Assembly (NCBI RefSeq): GCF_036248255.1
Contig: NZ_CP109178.1
Coordinates: forward strand, 7,068,501-7,132,500
Reading direction: 5' to 3'
Length of the DNA: 64,000 nt
Source: Streptomyces sp. NBC_01717
GTDB taxonomy: Bacteria; Actinomycetota; Actinomycetes; Streptomycetales; Streptomycetaceae
This document shows positions 15,332 to 24,499 of this stretch, piece after piece. Position 1 is the first letter of the stretch; the number at the start of each line of letters is the position of its first letter. The translations under genes and the position numbers were made by a program. The notes under the pieces are model-generated. The model did no database searches, was not told the origin of the DNA, and saw nothing but the letters and a program-made list of their open reading frames with translations.

Positions 15332-17131
15332 CTATCCTGCCGTCTCGGCCTCCAGGATGTCCTCCCCGGTCAGTGCGATCGCGGTGCCCACCAGTCCGAT
15401 ATGGCTGAATGCCTGCGGGAAATTGCCCAACTGCCGCCGCGCCACGGTGTCGTACTCCTCGGCGAGCAGCCCGACATCGTTGCGGAGCTCGAGGAGCCGC
15501 TCGAAGAGTTCGGTGGCCTCCTCGGCGCGCCCGGTCAGGCGCAGCGCGTCAGCCAGCCAGAACGAGCACGCCAGGAACGCCCCTTCGCCGCCCGGCAGCC
15601 CGTCGATCGAGACACCCTCCGTGCTGTAGCGGCGGACCAGACCGTCGCTGCCCAGCTCGTCACGGACCGCGTCGACCGTGCCGACGAGACGCGGATCGTC
15701 CGGCGGCAGGAATCCGGTCCGGGCGATCAGCAGCGTCGCGGCGTCCAGGTCCCGGGAGCCGTACGACTGCGTGAACGTGTTCCGTACGGGGTCGTACCCC
15801 TTCTCGCACACCTCCCGGTGCACGGCGTCCCGCATCACCCGCCACCGTTCGGCGTCCCCGGCCAGCGACGGGTTCGCCTCCAGGGTGCGCACCGCGCGGT
15901 CTGCGGCGACCCAGGCCATCACCTTCGAGTGCACGAAGTGGCGGCGCTGGCCGCGGATCTCCCAGAGCCCCTCGTCCGGCTCGCGCCAGGTGGACTCCAG
16001 GAACCCGAGCAGGCTGAGCTGCAGGCTCCAGGCGTGCGGTTGATCGGCCAGGCCCGCCTCGCGCGCGAGCCGGAGCGAGTCGATGACCTCTCCGTACACA
16101 TCGAGCTGCCGTTGCCGGACCGCCGCGTTGCCGATCCGGACCGGGCTGGAGTTCTCGTATCCGGCCAGCCATGGCAGCTCCGCCTCGGGCAGCCGCCGTT
16201 CGCCCGACAGGCCGTACATGATCTGCAGGTCGGCGGGGTCCCCGGCGACCGCGCGCAGCAGCCAGTCCCGCCAGGCGGCGGCCTCCCCCACATAGCCGGC
16301 CGAGAGCAGCGCGTTGAGCGCCAGGGTGGAGTCCCGCAGCCAGCAGAAGCGGTAGTCCCAGTTCCGTACGCCGCCGATCTCCTCCGGCAGCGATGTGGTG
16401 GGGGCCGCCACGATGCCGCCGGTCGGGGCGAAGGTGAGCGCCTTGAGGGTGATCAGCGAGCGGATCACGGCTTCCCGGTACGGTCCCCGGTACTTGCAGC
16501 GGGCCGACCACTCGGCCCAGTCGGAGAGGGTGTTCTTCAGCGCCTCGTGCGGATCGACGAGATCGGGGCGCGGCGAGTGCGACGGGTGCCAGGTCAGTAC
16601 GAACGCCACCTGCTCGCCGGCGGAGACGGTGAACGACGAGCAGGTGGAGAACTCCTGGCCCCAGGTCTTGACCGGTGGCTCGCTGCGCAGCCAGACCGAG
16701 TCGGGTCCGGCGACCGCCACCCGGTGGCCCTGCGAACGGCGCATCCACGGCACGATGGAGCCGAAGTCGAAGCGCAGCCGGATCACCGAAGTCATGTCGA
16801 CGGTGCCGCTGATCCCCTCGACGATCCGCATGACATCGGGTTCCTGGTCGCGCTGCGGCATGAAGTCGATGACCTTGACGGTGCCGGTGCGGGTCTCCCA
16901 GAACGTCTCCAGGACGAGGGAGTCACCCACGTAGCCGCGCCGGGTGCAGGTGTCCGCGCCCTTCGGGGCGATGCGCCAGTGGCCGTTGTCGTCGTCGCCG
17001 AGCAGGCCGGCGAAGCAGGCGCCCGAGTCGAAACGGGGTAGACAGAGCCAGTCCACAGAACCGTTCCTGCCGACCAGGGCGGCTGTCTGCAGATCGCCGA
17101 TGAGGGCGTAGTCCTCGATGCGTGGGGTCAC
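15332..17131 (-). CDS. Glycoside hydrolase family 15 protein (trehalase/glucoamylase-like)
   Basis: A 599-residue cytoplasmic protein. The N-terminal beta domain begins IEDYALIGDLQTAALVGRNG and VDWLCLPRFDSGACFAGLLG, typical of actinobacterial GH15. The (alpha/alpha)6 barrel holds GVRNWDYRFCWLRDSTLALN (acid/base region) and PDEGLWEIRGQRRHFVHSKVMAW, with the second carboxylate near GEGAFLACSFWL. Mycobacterial relatives hydrolyse trehalose, so trehalose turnover is the likeliest role. It is the first gene of an operon with the divergent SDR. No signal peptide is present. Confidence 0.88.
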   Translation of the reverse strand: MTPRIEDYALIGDLQTAALVGRNGSVDWLCLPRFDSGACFAGLLGDDDNGHWRIAPKGADTCTRRGYVGDSLVLETFWETRTGTVKVIDFMPQRDQEPDVMRIVEGISGTVDMTSVIRLRFDFGSIVPWMRRSQGHRVAVAGPDSVWLRSEPPVKTWGQEFSTCSSFTVSAGEQVAFVLTWHPSHSPRPDLVDPHEALKNTLSDWAEWSARCKYRGPYREAVIRSLITLKALTFAPTGGIVAAPTTSLPEEIGGVRNWDYRFCWLRDSTLALNALLSAGYVGEAAAWRDWLLRAVAGDPADLQIMYGLSGERRLPEAELPWLAGYENSSPVRIGNAAVRQRQLDVYGEVIDSLRLAREAGLADQPHAWSLQLSLLGFLESTWREPDEGLWEIRGQRRHFVHSKVMAWVAADRAVRTLEANPSLAGDAERWRVMRDAVHREVCEKGYDPVRNTFTQSYGSRDLDAATLLIARTGFLPPDDPRLVGTVDAVRDELGSDGLVRRYSTEGVSIDGLPGGEGAFLACSFWLADALRLTGRAEEATELFERLLELRNDVGLLAEEYDTVARRQLGNFPQAFSHIGLVGTAIALTGEDILEAETAG

Positions 17132-17249
17132 GTTCTGCCGTGTTCCCGAACCGGGGCCTCGCTAAGCAGCCGGTGTCCCACGGGCGGCCGCAGACTCCTG
17201 CAGCGGAACCGGTCGAGCGGCCATCGGTCAGGCTGTCGTGGGCGCCGTG

Positions 17250-18089
17250 TCAGGCAGTCGCCGGCTCGGGCTGCTCCGGCTCCGACTCCGGCTCTCCGGA
17301 GGCCTCGGCCTTGGCCGCGGCCTCCACCCGGTCGCGCTTCTCGCGCCGGGCCAGCACCACATATCCGACCGGGACGCCCGAGGCGAACAGCCACCACTGG
17401 ACCGCATACGCCATGTGCGGACCGATGGAGCTGTCGTCGGGGGCCTCGATCAGCTCGGGGACGTCGCCGGACGGTTCGGGGCCGGTCTGCTCGATGTAGC
17501 CGCCGAGGACCGGCCGGGAGAGAGCCTTGGCCTGCTGGGCGCTGTTGATCAGCATCACCTGGCGGTCCGGCAGGTCCGACAGGTCCTTGATTCCGCTGGT
17601 TCCCGTCGTCTCGTCGGCCTTGAGCCGCCCTGTGACGGTCACCTCGCCCTTGGGTACGGCCGGGACGTCCGGGAAGGCGCGCTGGTCGTCGGCGGCGGGG
17701 ACCCAGCCGCGGTTGATCAGGACCGTACCGCCGCCCTTGAGGTCGAGCGGGATCAGTACGTGGAAACCGATGCTTCCGTCCGTGGAGGTCCGGCGGCGCA
17801 CCACGACCTCGTGCTCCGTGTCGTACGTCCCCGTGGCCGTCACCGCACGCCAGTAGTCGGAGCGCGGGATGGTGTGACCCGGGGAGGTGAGTGTGGCGAC
17901 CGGAACCGGCTTCGCCTTGAGGTTGTGCGAGATCAGAGCGTTCTGCGCCACCCGGTGCTCATGCCGGTGCAGCTGCCAGAAGCCCAGCTCGACCATCGTG
18001 GGAATGAGGACGAGGGTGAGGAGGGCGAGGATCAGCCACTGCCGGGTCAACAGGAAGCGGTACACCCCACGACGGTACAACTGCGTCAT
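17250..18089 (-). CDS. SURF1-family cytochrome c oxidase assembly protein
   Basis: A 279-residue membrane protein. It has an N-terminal helix near 17-37 (LILALLTLVLIPTMVELGFW), the motif WQLHRHEHR, a central extracytoplasmic domain with TGTYDTEHEVVVRRR and VLINRGWVPA, and a C-terminal helix in YAVQWWLFASGVPVGYVVL followed by a charged tail. SURF1 helps insert heme a into oxidase subunit I. It lies 47 bases after a Cys-rich small gene on the same strand. Confidence 0.88.
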   Translation of the reverse strand: MTQLYRRGVYRFLLTRQWLILALLTLVLIPTMVELGFWQLHRHEHRVAQNALISHNLKAKPVPVATLTSPGHTIPRSDYWRAVTATGTYDTEHEVVVRRRTSTDGSIGFHVLIPLDLKGGGTVLINRGWVPAADDQRAFPDVPAVPKGEVTVTGRLKADETTGTSGIKDLSDLPDRQVMLINSAQQAKALSRPVLGGYIEQTGPEPSGDVPELIEAPDDSSIGPHMAYAVQWWLFASGVPVGYVVLARREKRDRVEAAAKAEASGEPESEPEQPEPATA

Positions 18090-18136
18090 GGGGTGCCTCG
18101 CGGAGGGGGTGGCGGAACGGACCGTGCGGCCGGTGG

Positions 18137-18370
18137 TCAGACCTTGTCGATGATGCCCACCTTCCCCTCCGCCCGGGCGCAGTGACCGCCGCAGAACCAG
18201 TGCCCGTCCACCTCGACACCCTGGCCGATGACCTGGACCCGGCAGTGCTCACAGATGGGCGCCATCCGGTGAATGGCGCAGGAGAAGCAGTCGAAGACAT
18301 GCACCGCGCCCTGCGCGTGCACCTCGAACGACATGCCGTAGTCGTTTCCGCAAACTTCACAACGTGCCAT
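18137..18370 (-). CDS. Cys-rich metallothionein-like / zinc-ribbon protein
   Basis: A 77-residue protein with nine Cys and several His: CEVCGNDY, CFSCAIHRMAP, CEHCRVQVIGQGVE and FCGGHCAR. The paired CxxC motifs suggest two zinc sites; similar actinobacterial proteins are annotated as prokaryotic metallothionein. ATG 18370 is used because sequence upstream of it lacks conservation features and reads as low-complexity. Storage or zinc-dependent binding cannot be told apart. Confidence 0.72.
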   Translation of the reverse strand: MARCEVCGNDYGMSFEVHAQGAVHVFDCFSCAIHRMAPICEHCRVQVIGQGVEVDGHWFCGGHCARAEGKVGIIDKV

Positions 18371-18434
18371 GCGCCACAGGGTGGGATGCGGGGGCGCCGG
18401 GCGGCGAGCGGCGGACGGGCGAGTCGCCCCCGGT

Positions 18435-19454
18435 TCACTCCGATGACGGCGTCGGCAGGGCGGGGGCCACCGGGGCCCCGGTCGTCGTCGACACCTGTGC
18501 CACATCCCGCAGCAGATGGGTGAAGGCGCTCTCGTCCACGATCGGTGTGCCGAACGCCTTTGCCTTCACCGTCTTCGACGTCGCCGCGTCGGGGTCGTTG
18601 CTGACCAGCAGGCTGGTCAGCCGGGAGACGCTGGTCGCCACATGCAGCCCGGCCTCGATCGCCCGGTCCTCCAGCAGCTCACGGTCGATGGAGGTGTCCC
18701 CGGAGAACGCCACCCGCATGCCCTGCATGAGCGGTTTGTCCTTGTCGTACCGCCCCGGGTTCGGATACGGGCAGGCCGGCCGCTTGCGCGAAGGGCGCCA
18801 GCTGCTCTGGCTGCCGTACGACGGCTGGTGGCCGACCCGCGGGGTGACCGGGGATTCCGACCACTCGGTCAGCGGGCGGCACTCCAGCAGTGGCAGCCGC
18901 ACCCCGTCGCGCGCCGCCGCATGCAGACTCGGCCGGAACGCCTCGGCCAGCACCCGGGCGTCGTCCAGCGCGTGGTGTGCACGCTGCTGTACGACTCCGA
19001 AGTGTGCGGCCAGCGACTGCAGCTTGTGGTTGGGCAGCGGCAGCCGGAGCTCCTTGGAGAGCGCGATGGTGCAGAGCCGGTGTTCGACCGGGGCGACGAC
19101 CGCGGCGCGCGCGTACTCCCGGGCCAGCATCGACCAGTCGAAGGCGGCGTTGTGCGCGACGAGCACGCGGCCCGCGAGACGCTCGGACAGATCGGCGGCG
19201 ACTTCCGGGAAGAGCGGGGCGCCCTCCAGGACATCACTGGTCAGGCCGTGGATCCAGACGGGGCCGGGGTCCCGCTCCGGGTTGACGAGGGTGTACCAGT
19301 GGTCCTCGACGTTGCCCTGCGCGTCCAGCCGGTAGACGGCAGCGGACACTATCCGGTCGTCCCGGGCGAGTCCGGTGGTCTCCACGTCGACGACCGCGTA
19401 CCCCTGTGGGTAGGCGGTCGGCCACGGTGCTGCGGTCTGGCGGTCGTCGAGCAT
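18435..19454 (-). CDS. DEDDh 3'-5' exonuclease with C-terminal BRCT domain
   Basis: A 339-residue protein. The exonuclease domain (about 15-180) has VVDVETTGL (Exo I, DE), VAHNAAFDWSML (Exo II) and HHALDDARVLAEAF (Exo III, H..D), as in DNA polymerase III epsilon. After a linker with SYGSQSSWRPSRKRPACPYP comes a BRCT domain from about 245, QGMRVAFSGDTSIDRELLED to the end. ATG 19454 has TATTCT as a -10 eight bases upstream, suggesting a leaderless message. A role in DNA repair is inferred; no polymerase domain is present. Confidence 0.88.
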   Translation of the reverse strand: MLDDRQTAAPWPTAYPQGYAVVDVETTGLARDDRIVSAAVYRLDAQGNVEDHWYTLVNPERDPGPVWIHGLTSDVLEGAPLFPEVAADLSERLAGRVLVAHNAAFDWSMLAREYARAAVVAPVEHRLCTIALSKELRLPLPNHKLQSLAAHFGVVQQRAHHALDDARVLAEAFRPSLHAAARDGVRLPLLECRPLTEWSESPVTPRVGHQPSYGSQSSWRPSRKRPACPYPNPGRYDKDKPLMQGMRVAFSGDTSIDRELLEDRAIEAGLHVATSVSRLTSLLVSNDPDAATSKTVKAKAFGTPIVDESAFTHLLRDVAQVSTTTGAPVAPALPTPSSE

Positions 19455-19531
19455 GGTCACAGAGAATACGGGCCGGGACTGACAGCCCCCCATCCGGGAG
19501 CGTTCTGTTCGAGCCGCCCGGCGAGGCGCCG

Positions 19532-20158
19532 CTAGCTTCCACCGGTGGCGAGCAGTCCGTTCACCAGTGCCCGCATGGACGCCGTGAACAGTCGTTCCTG
19601 GTCGGCGGGGAGGGCGAGCGCGCGGGCCAGCGCCGGGTCGTGCTCGGCCGTGACCACGTCCCAGAGATCACCCTCGCCGGGGGACTGGACCGGGGAGCGT
19701 TCCCGGTTGCGTTCGACGAGCAGGAAGCCGACGGTCTGGAACTGCACCGCCCGTACCGCGTCGGCGGCCCGCGCCCCGCGCAGCCCCGCGGCGTGCACCT
19801 CGTGGACGAGGGCCTGCTGCGCGGGCAGGAACATCCGCTCCGTGAGACCGCGTTCATGGACGATCGCGATCAGGTGGGGGCGGGCGCGCAGTTCGCGGCG
19901 CAGCCCCCGGGCGACGGAGACTATCCGGGCCACCGGGGTCCGGCCGGCCGGCCGGACGGCGCCCATCTCCTGGACGGTGCGCTCCACCAGGGCGTCGAGC
20001 AGCGACTCGCGATTGCCGACATGCCAGTAGATCGAGGTGACCGCCGTGCCCAGCTCGGCGGCCAGCTTGCGCATCGTGAGGGCATCCGGGCCGTGCTGCC
20101 GCACCAGGGCGGCAGCGGCCTCCAGAACCTCTTCGCGGGTCAGCGACGATCGCGCCAC
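19532..20158 (-). CDS. TetR-family transcriptional regulator
   Basis: A 208-residue protein with the N-terminal helix-turn-helix SLTREEVLEAAAALVRQHG through MRKLAAELGTAVTSIYWHVGN (residues 5-53) and an all-helical ligand domain of the TetR_C type. It is divergent from the acetoacetate-decarboxylase-like operon; the 114-base gap contains a perfect palindrome suited as its operator. Likely represses that operon; the inducer is unknown. Confidence 0.9.
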   Translation of the reverse strand: MARSSLTREEVLEAAAALVRQHGPDALTMRKLAAELGTAVTSIYWHVGNRESLLDALVERTVQEMGAVRPAGRTPVARIVSVARGLRRELRARPHLIAIVHERGLTERMFLPAQQALVHEVHAAGLRGARAADAVRAVQFQTVGFLLVERNRERSPVQSPGEGDLWDVVTAEHDPALARALALPADQERLFTASMRALVNGLLATGGS

Positions 20159-20219
20159 AGTGCTCCCAGCTTTCCGAACTCCGTTACGTGCATGCCTATT
20201 TACCCTTCATTCCGGCCGG

Positions 20220-20234
20220 TGTAACTGTGTTACA
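20220..20234. promoter_or_regulatory. Palindromic operator in the TetR/decarboxylase divergent promoter
   Basis: TGTAACTGTGTTACA is a perfect inverted repeat (6-base arms, 3-base centre) located 39 bases before the decarboxylase ATG and 62 bases before the TetR start. A further GTTAC half-site lies near 20183. It overlaps a possible -10 (TGTAAC) of the rightward promoter, so binding would block transcription. Confidence 0.6.
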
Positions 20235-20272
20235 GAACCCGGGCACGGACAACCGAGAAGGGTGGTACGTCC

Positions 20273-21073
20273 ATGGCACGTGTACGGTACGGCGCGCGCA
20301 CCGACGCCGAGCTGGCGGCGGCCCGCACAGCCCGCTCCGAACTCCCCGACATCTGGTCCACCGGCGTGGTCGCCGTCTGGGAGAGCGACCCCGACGCGGT
20401 CGCGGCGGTCCTGCCACCGCCCCTCAAACCCGCCGAACGCCCGCTCGTCCGCGCCGCCATCAGCAAGGTCGACCTCCCCGGCTATCCGCTGGGTGCGGGC
20501 TCCGTCGCCGTCGCCGCCGTCCACGACGGGCACGAGGGCTGGTATCCGCTCGTCATGCCGATGACCCACGAGCGGGCACTGATCGGCGGCCGTGAGGTCT
20601 TCGGCGAACCGAAGAAGCTGGGCGAGGTGACCGTCGAGCGTGACGGACCCGTCGTCCGGGCCGCGCTCGTCCGGCACGGCATCGCGTTCGTCGAGGTGCG
20701 CGGCGCGGTCGGCGAGCAGCTGCCGCTGCCCGAACCGGCGGAGAAGCTCGACTTCTACTTCAAGTTCCTGCCTGCCGCGGACGGTGAGGGCTTCGACGCC
20801 GATCCCGTACTGATCCACTGCATCCGCCACGAGAAGGTCCGCAAGCTGGAACGGATCTCGGGCGATGTGGTGCTGCGCGAGTCGGTGTACGACCCGGTCG
20901 CCGACCTCCCCGTACACCGGCTGATCGATCTGACCATCGGCGAGAAGACCAGCGACCAGCGGGGCAGGGCCGTCGAGCGGGTGAGCGCCGAGGCGCTGCT
21001 GCCGTACATCCACCAGCGTTACGACGACCCGCAGCAGATCCACGACGGCCCGCCGCAGGGGAGTGTCCGATGA
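20273..21073 (+). CDS. Acetoacetate decarboxylase family protein
   Basis: A 266-residue protein of PF06314. The region GGREVFGEPKKLGEVTVERD near 103-122 holds the Lys pair that in acetoacetate decarboxylase forms the Schiff base, and YPLVMPMTHERALIGG precedes it. Other conserved parts are VLPPPLKPAERP and KFLPAADGEGFDADPVLI. The family also contains enzymes acting on other beta-keto acids, so the substrate is open. First gene of an operon running to 24468; the next ATG overlaps its stop. Confidence 0.87.
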   Translation: MARVRYGARTDAELAAARTARSELPDIWSTGVVAVWESDPDAVAAVLPPPLKPAERPLVRAAISKVDLPGYPLGAGSVAVAAVHDGHEGWYPLVMPMTHERALIGGREVFGEPKKLGEVTVERDGPVVRAALVRHGIAFVEVRGAVGEQLPLPEPAEKLDFYFKFLPAADGEGFDADPVLIHCIRHEKVRKLERISGDVVLRESVYDPVADLPVHRLIDLTIGEKTSDQRGRAVERVSAEALLPYIHQRYDDPQQIHDGPPQGSVR

Positions 21074-21954
21074 GGCTGGGGGAGGGGCAGGTCGCCGTCG
21101 TCACCGGCGCCGCGAGCGGCATCGGGCTCGCGATGGCCCGCAGGTTCGCGGCCGAGGGACTGAAGGTCGTCCTCGCCGACGTGGAGGAGGGCGCGCTCGA
21201 CAAGGCGGCGGGCGAGCTGCGCGAGGACGGCGCGCAGGTGCTGGCGCGGGTGGCCGACGTCAGCGAGCGGGACTCCGTCCAGGCTCTCGCCGACGCCGCG
21301 TACGACACCTTCGGCGCCGTCCATGTGCTGTGCAACAACGCGGGCGTCGGCTCCGGTGCCGAGGGCCGGATGTGGGAGCACGAGCCGAACGACTGGAAGT
21401 GGGCGTTCGCCGTCAATGTGTGGGGCGTCTTCCACGGCATCCAGGCCTTCGTGCCCCGGATGATCGAGGGCGGCGAGCCCGGCCGGGTCGTCAACACCTC
21501 GTCCGGCGACGGCGGCATCGCCCCGCTGCCGACCGCCTCCGTCTACGCGGTCACCAAGTCCGCCGTCGTCACGATGACCGAGTCGCTCTACGCGCATCTG
21601 AAGGCGGAGGGCGCGGCGGTCGGCGCCTCGGTGCTCTTCCCCGGCCCGCACATGCTCCGTACCGGACTGTGGGAGTCGCACCGCAACCGGCCCGAGCGAT
21701 ACGCCAAGGAGCGGCCCCGCCGGACCCCGTACCGCAGCCTCGACCAGTGGGAGTCCGCCATGAGGGCGGCGGGCCACGAGGTCGAGTTCACACCGGTGGA
21801 GGAGGTCGCGGGCACGGTCGTGGACGGGATCCGCGCCGACCGCTTCTGGCTGCTGCCGCCGAGCGAGCACAGCGACCGGCAGATCCGCGCCAGGTCGCGG
21901 TCGATGCTCGACCGGGCGAACCCGTCGTACCTGGAGAGCTTCATACTCGACTGA
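21070..21954 (+). CDS. Short-chain dehydrogenase/reductase
   Basis: A 294-residue classical SDR: GAASGIGLAMARRF cofactor motif (about 13-26), NNAGVG near 92-97, NTSSGDGGIAPLP active-site Ser, and YAVTKSAVV with catalytic Tyr and Lys. The C-terminal 60 residues, with RNRPERYAKERPRRTPYRSL, form an extension. Start ATG 21070 overlaps the decarboxylase stop. Probably oxidises or reduces a hydroxy/keto intermediate of the same pathway. Confidence 0.9.
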   Translation: MRLGEGQVAVVTGAASGIGLAMARRFAAEGLKVVLADVEEGALDKAAGELREDGAQVLARVADVSERDSVQALADAAYDTFGAVHVLCNNAGVGSGAEGRMWEHEPNDWKWAFAVNVWGVFHGIQAFVPRMIEGGEPGRVVNTSSGDGGIAPLPTASVYAVTKSAVVTMTESLYAHLKAEGAAVGASVLFPGPHMLRTGLWESHRNRPERYAKERPRRTPYRSLDQWESAMRAAGHEVEFTPVEEVAGTVVDGIRADRFWLLPPSEHSDRQIRARSRSMLDRANPSYLESFILD

Positions 21955-21964
21955 GGGGCGAGCG

Positions 21965-23239
21965 ATGACCGACCCGTATCTGATCATCTCCTCCGACTGC
22001 CACGCCGGACTGCCCACCGAGGAGTACCGGCCCTATCTGGACGCCCGCTTCCACCGGGAGTTCGACGACTTCCTTGCCGGGCGCGACCGCCGCCGTGAGG
22101 AGATGACCCGCCTCGGCGTACGCAACGAGGCCTTCGCAGACAAGTGGTTCCACGACAACGAGGAAGGGCTGAGGGGTGGTTGGGACGCCGCGCAGCGGCT
22201 CAAGGAGCTCGACGGCGACGGAGTGGCGGCCGAGGTCGTCTTCCCGGACGCGGACGCCGTCGACAGCCGGACCGCCGCCCCGTTCGGGGTCGGCCTCGGC
22301 CTCTCCGGCGACCAGGACCCGGAGCTCGGCATGGCCGGCGCGCAGGCCCACAACCGGTGGCTCGCCGACTTCGTCTCGCAGAACCCCGAACGGCACTGCG
22401 GAGTCGCCCTGTTGCCCGTCACGGGTGAGGTCGACCGTGTCGTCGCCGAGATCCACCGGGCCAAGGAGTCCGGTCTCGGGGCGTTGATGATCCCCTCCAT
22501 GTGGGTGGACAAGGCGCCGTACCACGACCGCCGTTACGACCCCGTGTGGGCGGCCGCCGCCGGGACGGGGATGCCGGTCGTCACACACTCCGGCGCGGCC
22601 CCGCGCCACGAGTACGGCGACCACCTGGGGATCTACGTCTCCGAGGTCACCTGGTGGCCGTCCCGCCCGCTCTGGTTCCTGCTCTGGTCGGGCGCCTTCG
22701 AACGCCACCCGGGGCTGAGGTTCGGCGTCGCCGAGTCCGGCTGCTGGTGGCTGCCGAACCTGCTCTGGTTCATGGACCGGCTCTACCTGGGCGCCCACGG
22801 CGGAAAGAAACTCTCGCCGTTCGCCGAGCTGAAGCGGCCCCCGCACGAATACCTGGACCGCCAGGTCTTCATCTGCGCCACCAACACCAAGCGCCGCGAG
22901 CTCGCCCAGCGGTACGAGATCGGCGTCGACAACATCCTGTGGGGCAGCGACTTCCCGCACCCCGAAGGCACCTGGCCGAACACCGCCGACTGGCTGCGCA
23001 CCACCTTCCACGACATCCCGGTGGCCGAGACCCGCCGGATGCTGGGACTCGCCGCCGCCGAGGTCTTCGGCTTCGACACGGCGAAGCTCGCGCCGATCGC
23101 CCGGCGCATCGGCCCGACCCCGCAGGAGCTGGGCCAGAGCGCCGACCAGACGGCGGTCGAAGCGTCCTGGGCACGCTCGCGCGAGGTCGGCCGGCACTGG
23201 CTGACGGACCACGACTTCCCGGTCCTGGGGGTCGGCTGA
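21965..23239 (+). CDS. Amidohydrolase (PF04909, ACMSD-like), first paralog
   Basis: A 424-residue TIM-barrel metal enzyme. The start YLIISSDCHAGLPTEEYRPY has the D-x-H metal motif; later VTHSGAAPRH and WGSDFPHPEGTWP provide the His and Asp ligands. Amidohydrolase-2 proteins include decarboxylases and hydrolases of ring-cleavage and phenolic compounds. It shares its stop with the start of a second paralog (TGATG), showing tandem duplication within the operon. Confidence 0.87.
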   Translation: MTDPYLIISSDCHAGLPTEEYRPYLDARFHREFDDFLAGRDRRREEMTRLGVRNEAFADKWFHDNEEGLRGGWDAAQRLKELDGDGVAAEVVFPDADAVDSRTAAPFGVGLGLSGDQDPELGMAGAQAHNRWLADFVSQNPERHCGVALLPVTGEVDRVVAEIHRAKESGLGALMIPSMWVDKAPYHDRRYDPVWAAAAGTGMPVVTHSGAAPRHEYGDHLGIYVSEVTWWPSRPLWFLLWSGAFERHPGLRFGVAESGCWWLPNLLWFMDRLYLGAHGGKKLSPFAELKRPPHEYLDRQVFICATNTKRRELAQRYEIGVDNILWGSDFPHPEGTWPNTADWLRTTFHDIPVAETRRMLGLAAAEVFGFDTAKLAPIARRIGPTPQELGQSADQTAVEASWARSREVGRHWLTDHDFPVLGVG

Positions 23240-24468
23240 TGTCCCGCGAGCGCTACACCGTCATCTCCGCCGACTGTCACGCGGGCGCCGACCTGCTCGA
23301 CTACAAGCCGTATCTGGAGGCGAAGTACCACGACGATTTCGACGCATGGGCGGCGGCGTACGTCAATCCGTACGCGGACCTCCTCGCCGACACCGCCGAC
23401 CGCAACTGGAACTCCGCCCGCCGCCTCGCCGAGCTGGCGGCGGACGGCATCGTCGCGGAGGTCGTCTTCCCCAACACCATCCCGCCGTTCTTCCCCTCGG
23501 CCTCCCTGATGGCCCCCGCCCCCTCACCGCAGGAGTACGAACAGCGCTGGGCGGGCCTGCGCGCCCACAACCGCTGGCTCGCCGACTTCTGCGCCGACGC
23601 ACCCGGCCGGCGGGCGGGCGTGGCGCAGATCCTCCTCAACGACCCGGCGGAGGCGGTCCGCGAGGTCCGCCGCGCCAAGGAGGCGGGGCTCACCGGCGGC
23701 ATCCTGCTGCCCGGCACCCCGCCGGGATCCGGCATCCCGGAGCTGTACTCCCAGGTGTACGACCCGCTGTGGGCGGTCTGCGAGGAGCTGGACGTGCCGG
23801 TGAACCACCACGGCGGATCGGCCTCCCCGCCGCTCGGCGACGAACCGGCGGCGCGCGCCGTCTTCATGGTGGAGACGACCTGGTTCTCCCACCGGGCGCT
23901 GTGGCACCTGATCTTCGGCGGGGCCTTCCGCCGCCACCCCGGGCTGAAACTCGTCCTCACCGAACAGGGCTCCGGCTGGATCCCGGGCGTCGTCGAGATG
24001 CTCGACTACTACCACGGCCGCCTGGTCGCTGCGGCCTCCCGGGCATCCACCGCCGAGTCCAAGTTCGGTGCGGGGCTTGCCGCTTCGATGGGAGCTAGCC
24101 CCGGCGAGGTCTGGCGCGACAACTGCTTCGTCGGCGCCAGCTTCATGCGCCCCCACGAGGTGCCGCTGCGCGACCGGATCGGCCTCGACAAGATCATGTG
24201 GGGCAGCGACTACCCGCACGACGAGGGCACCGCCCCCTATTCACGGGAAGGGCTGCGGATCGCGTACGCCGGACTCCCGCCCGACGAGATCGCGGCGATG
24301 GTCGGCGGTAACGCGGCCCGCGTGTACGGTTTCGACCTGCCCGCGCTCGACCGCATCGCCGCGACGGTCGGCCCGACGGTCGACGAGATCGCCGAGCCCC
24401 TGAAGGAGGCCCCGGCCGACGCGACCAGCCCGGCCTTCGCGCCGGGCGGCTCGGTCCGCGTCTGGTGA
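23239..24468 (+). CDS. Amidohydrolase (PF04909, ACMSD-like), second paralog
   Basis: A 409-residue paralog of the preceding protein. Matching landmarks are TVISADCHAGADLLDYKPYL, PVNHHGGSASPPLGDEPAAR and IMWGSDYPHDEGTAPYS, with ALWHLIFGGAFRRHPGLK shared with its neighbour. Its start ATG 23239 overlaps the preceding stop. The two paralogs might form a heteromer or act on successive intermediates. Substrate unknown. Confidence 0.87.
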   Translation: MSRERYTVISADCHAGADLLDYKPYLEAKYHDDFDAWAAAYVNPYADLLADTADRNWNSARRLAELAADGIVAEVVFPNTIPPFFPSASLMAPAPSPQEYEQRWAGLRAHNRWLADFCADAPGRRAGVAQILLNDPAEAVREVRRAKEAGLTGGILLPGTPPGSGIPELYSQVYDPLWAVCEELDVPVNHHGGSASPPLGDEPAARAVFMVETTWFSHRALWHLIFGGAFRRHPGLKLVLTEQGSGWIPGVVEMLDYYHGRLVAAASRASTAESKFGAGLAASMGASPGEVWRDNCFVGASFMRPHEVPLRDRIGLDKIMWGSDYPHDEGTAPYSREGLRIAYAGLPPDEIAAMVGGNAARVYGFDLPALDRIAATVGPTVDEIAEPLKEAPADATSPAFAPGGSVRVW

Positions 24469-24499
24469 CGGGACCCGGTGGGAATGAGACCATCCCCGG

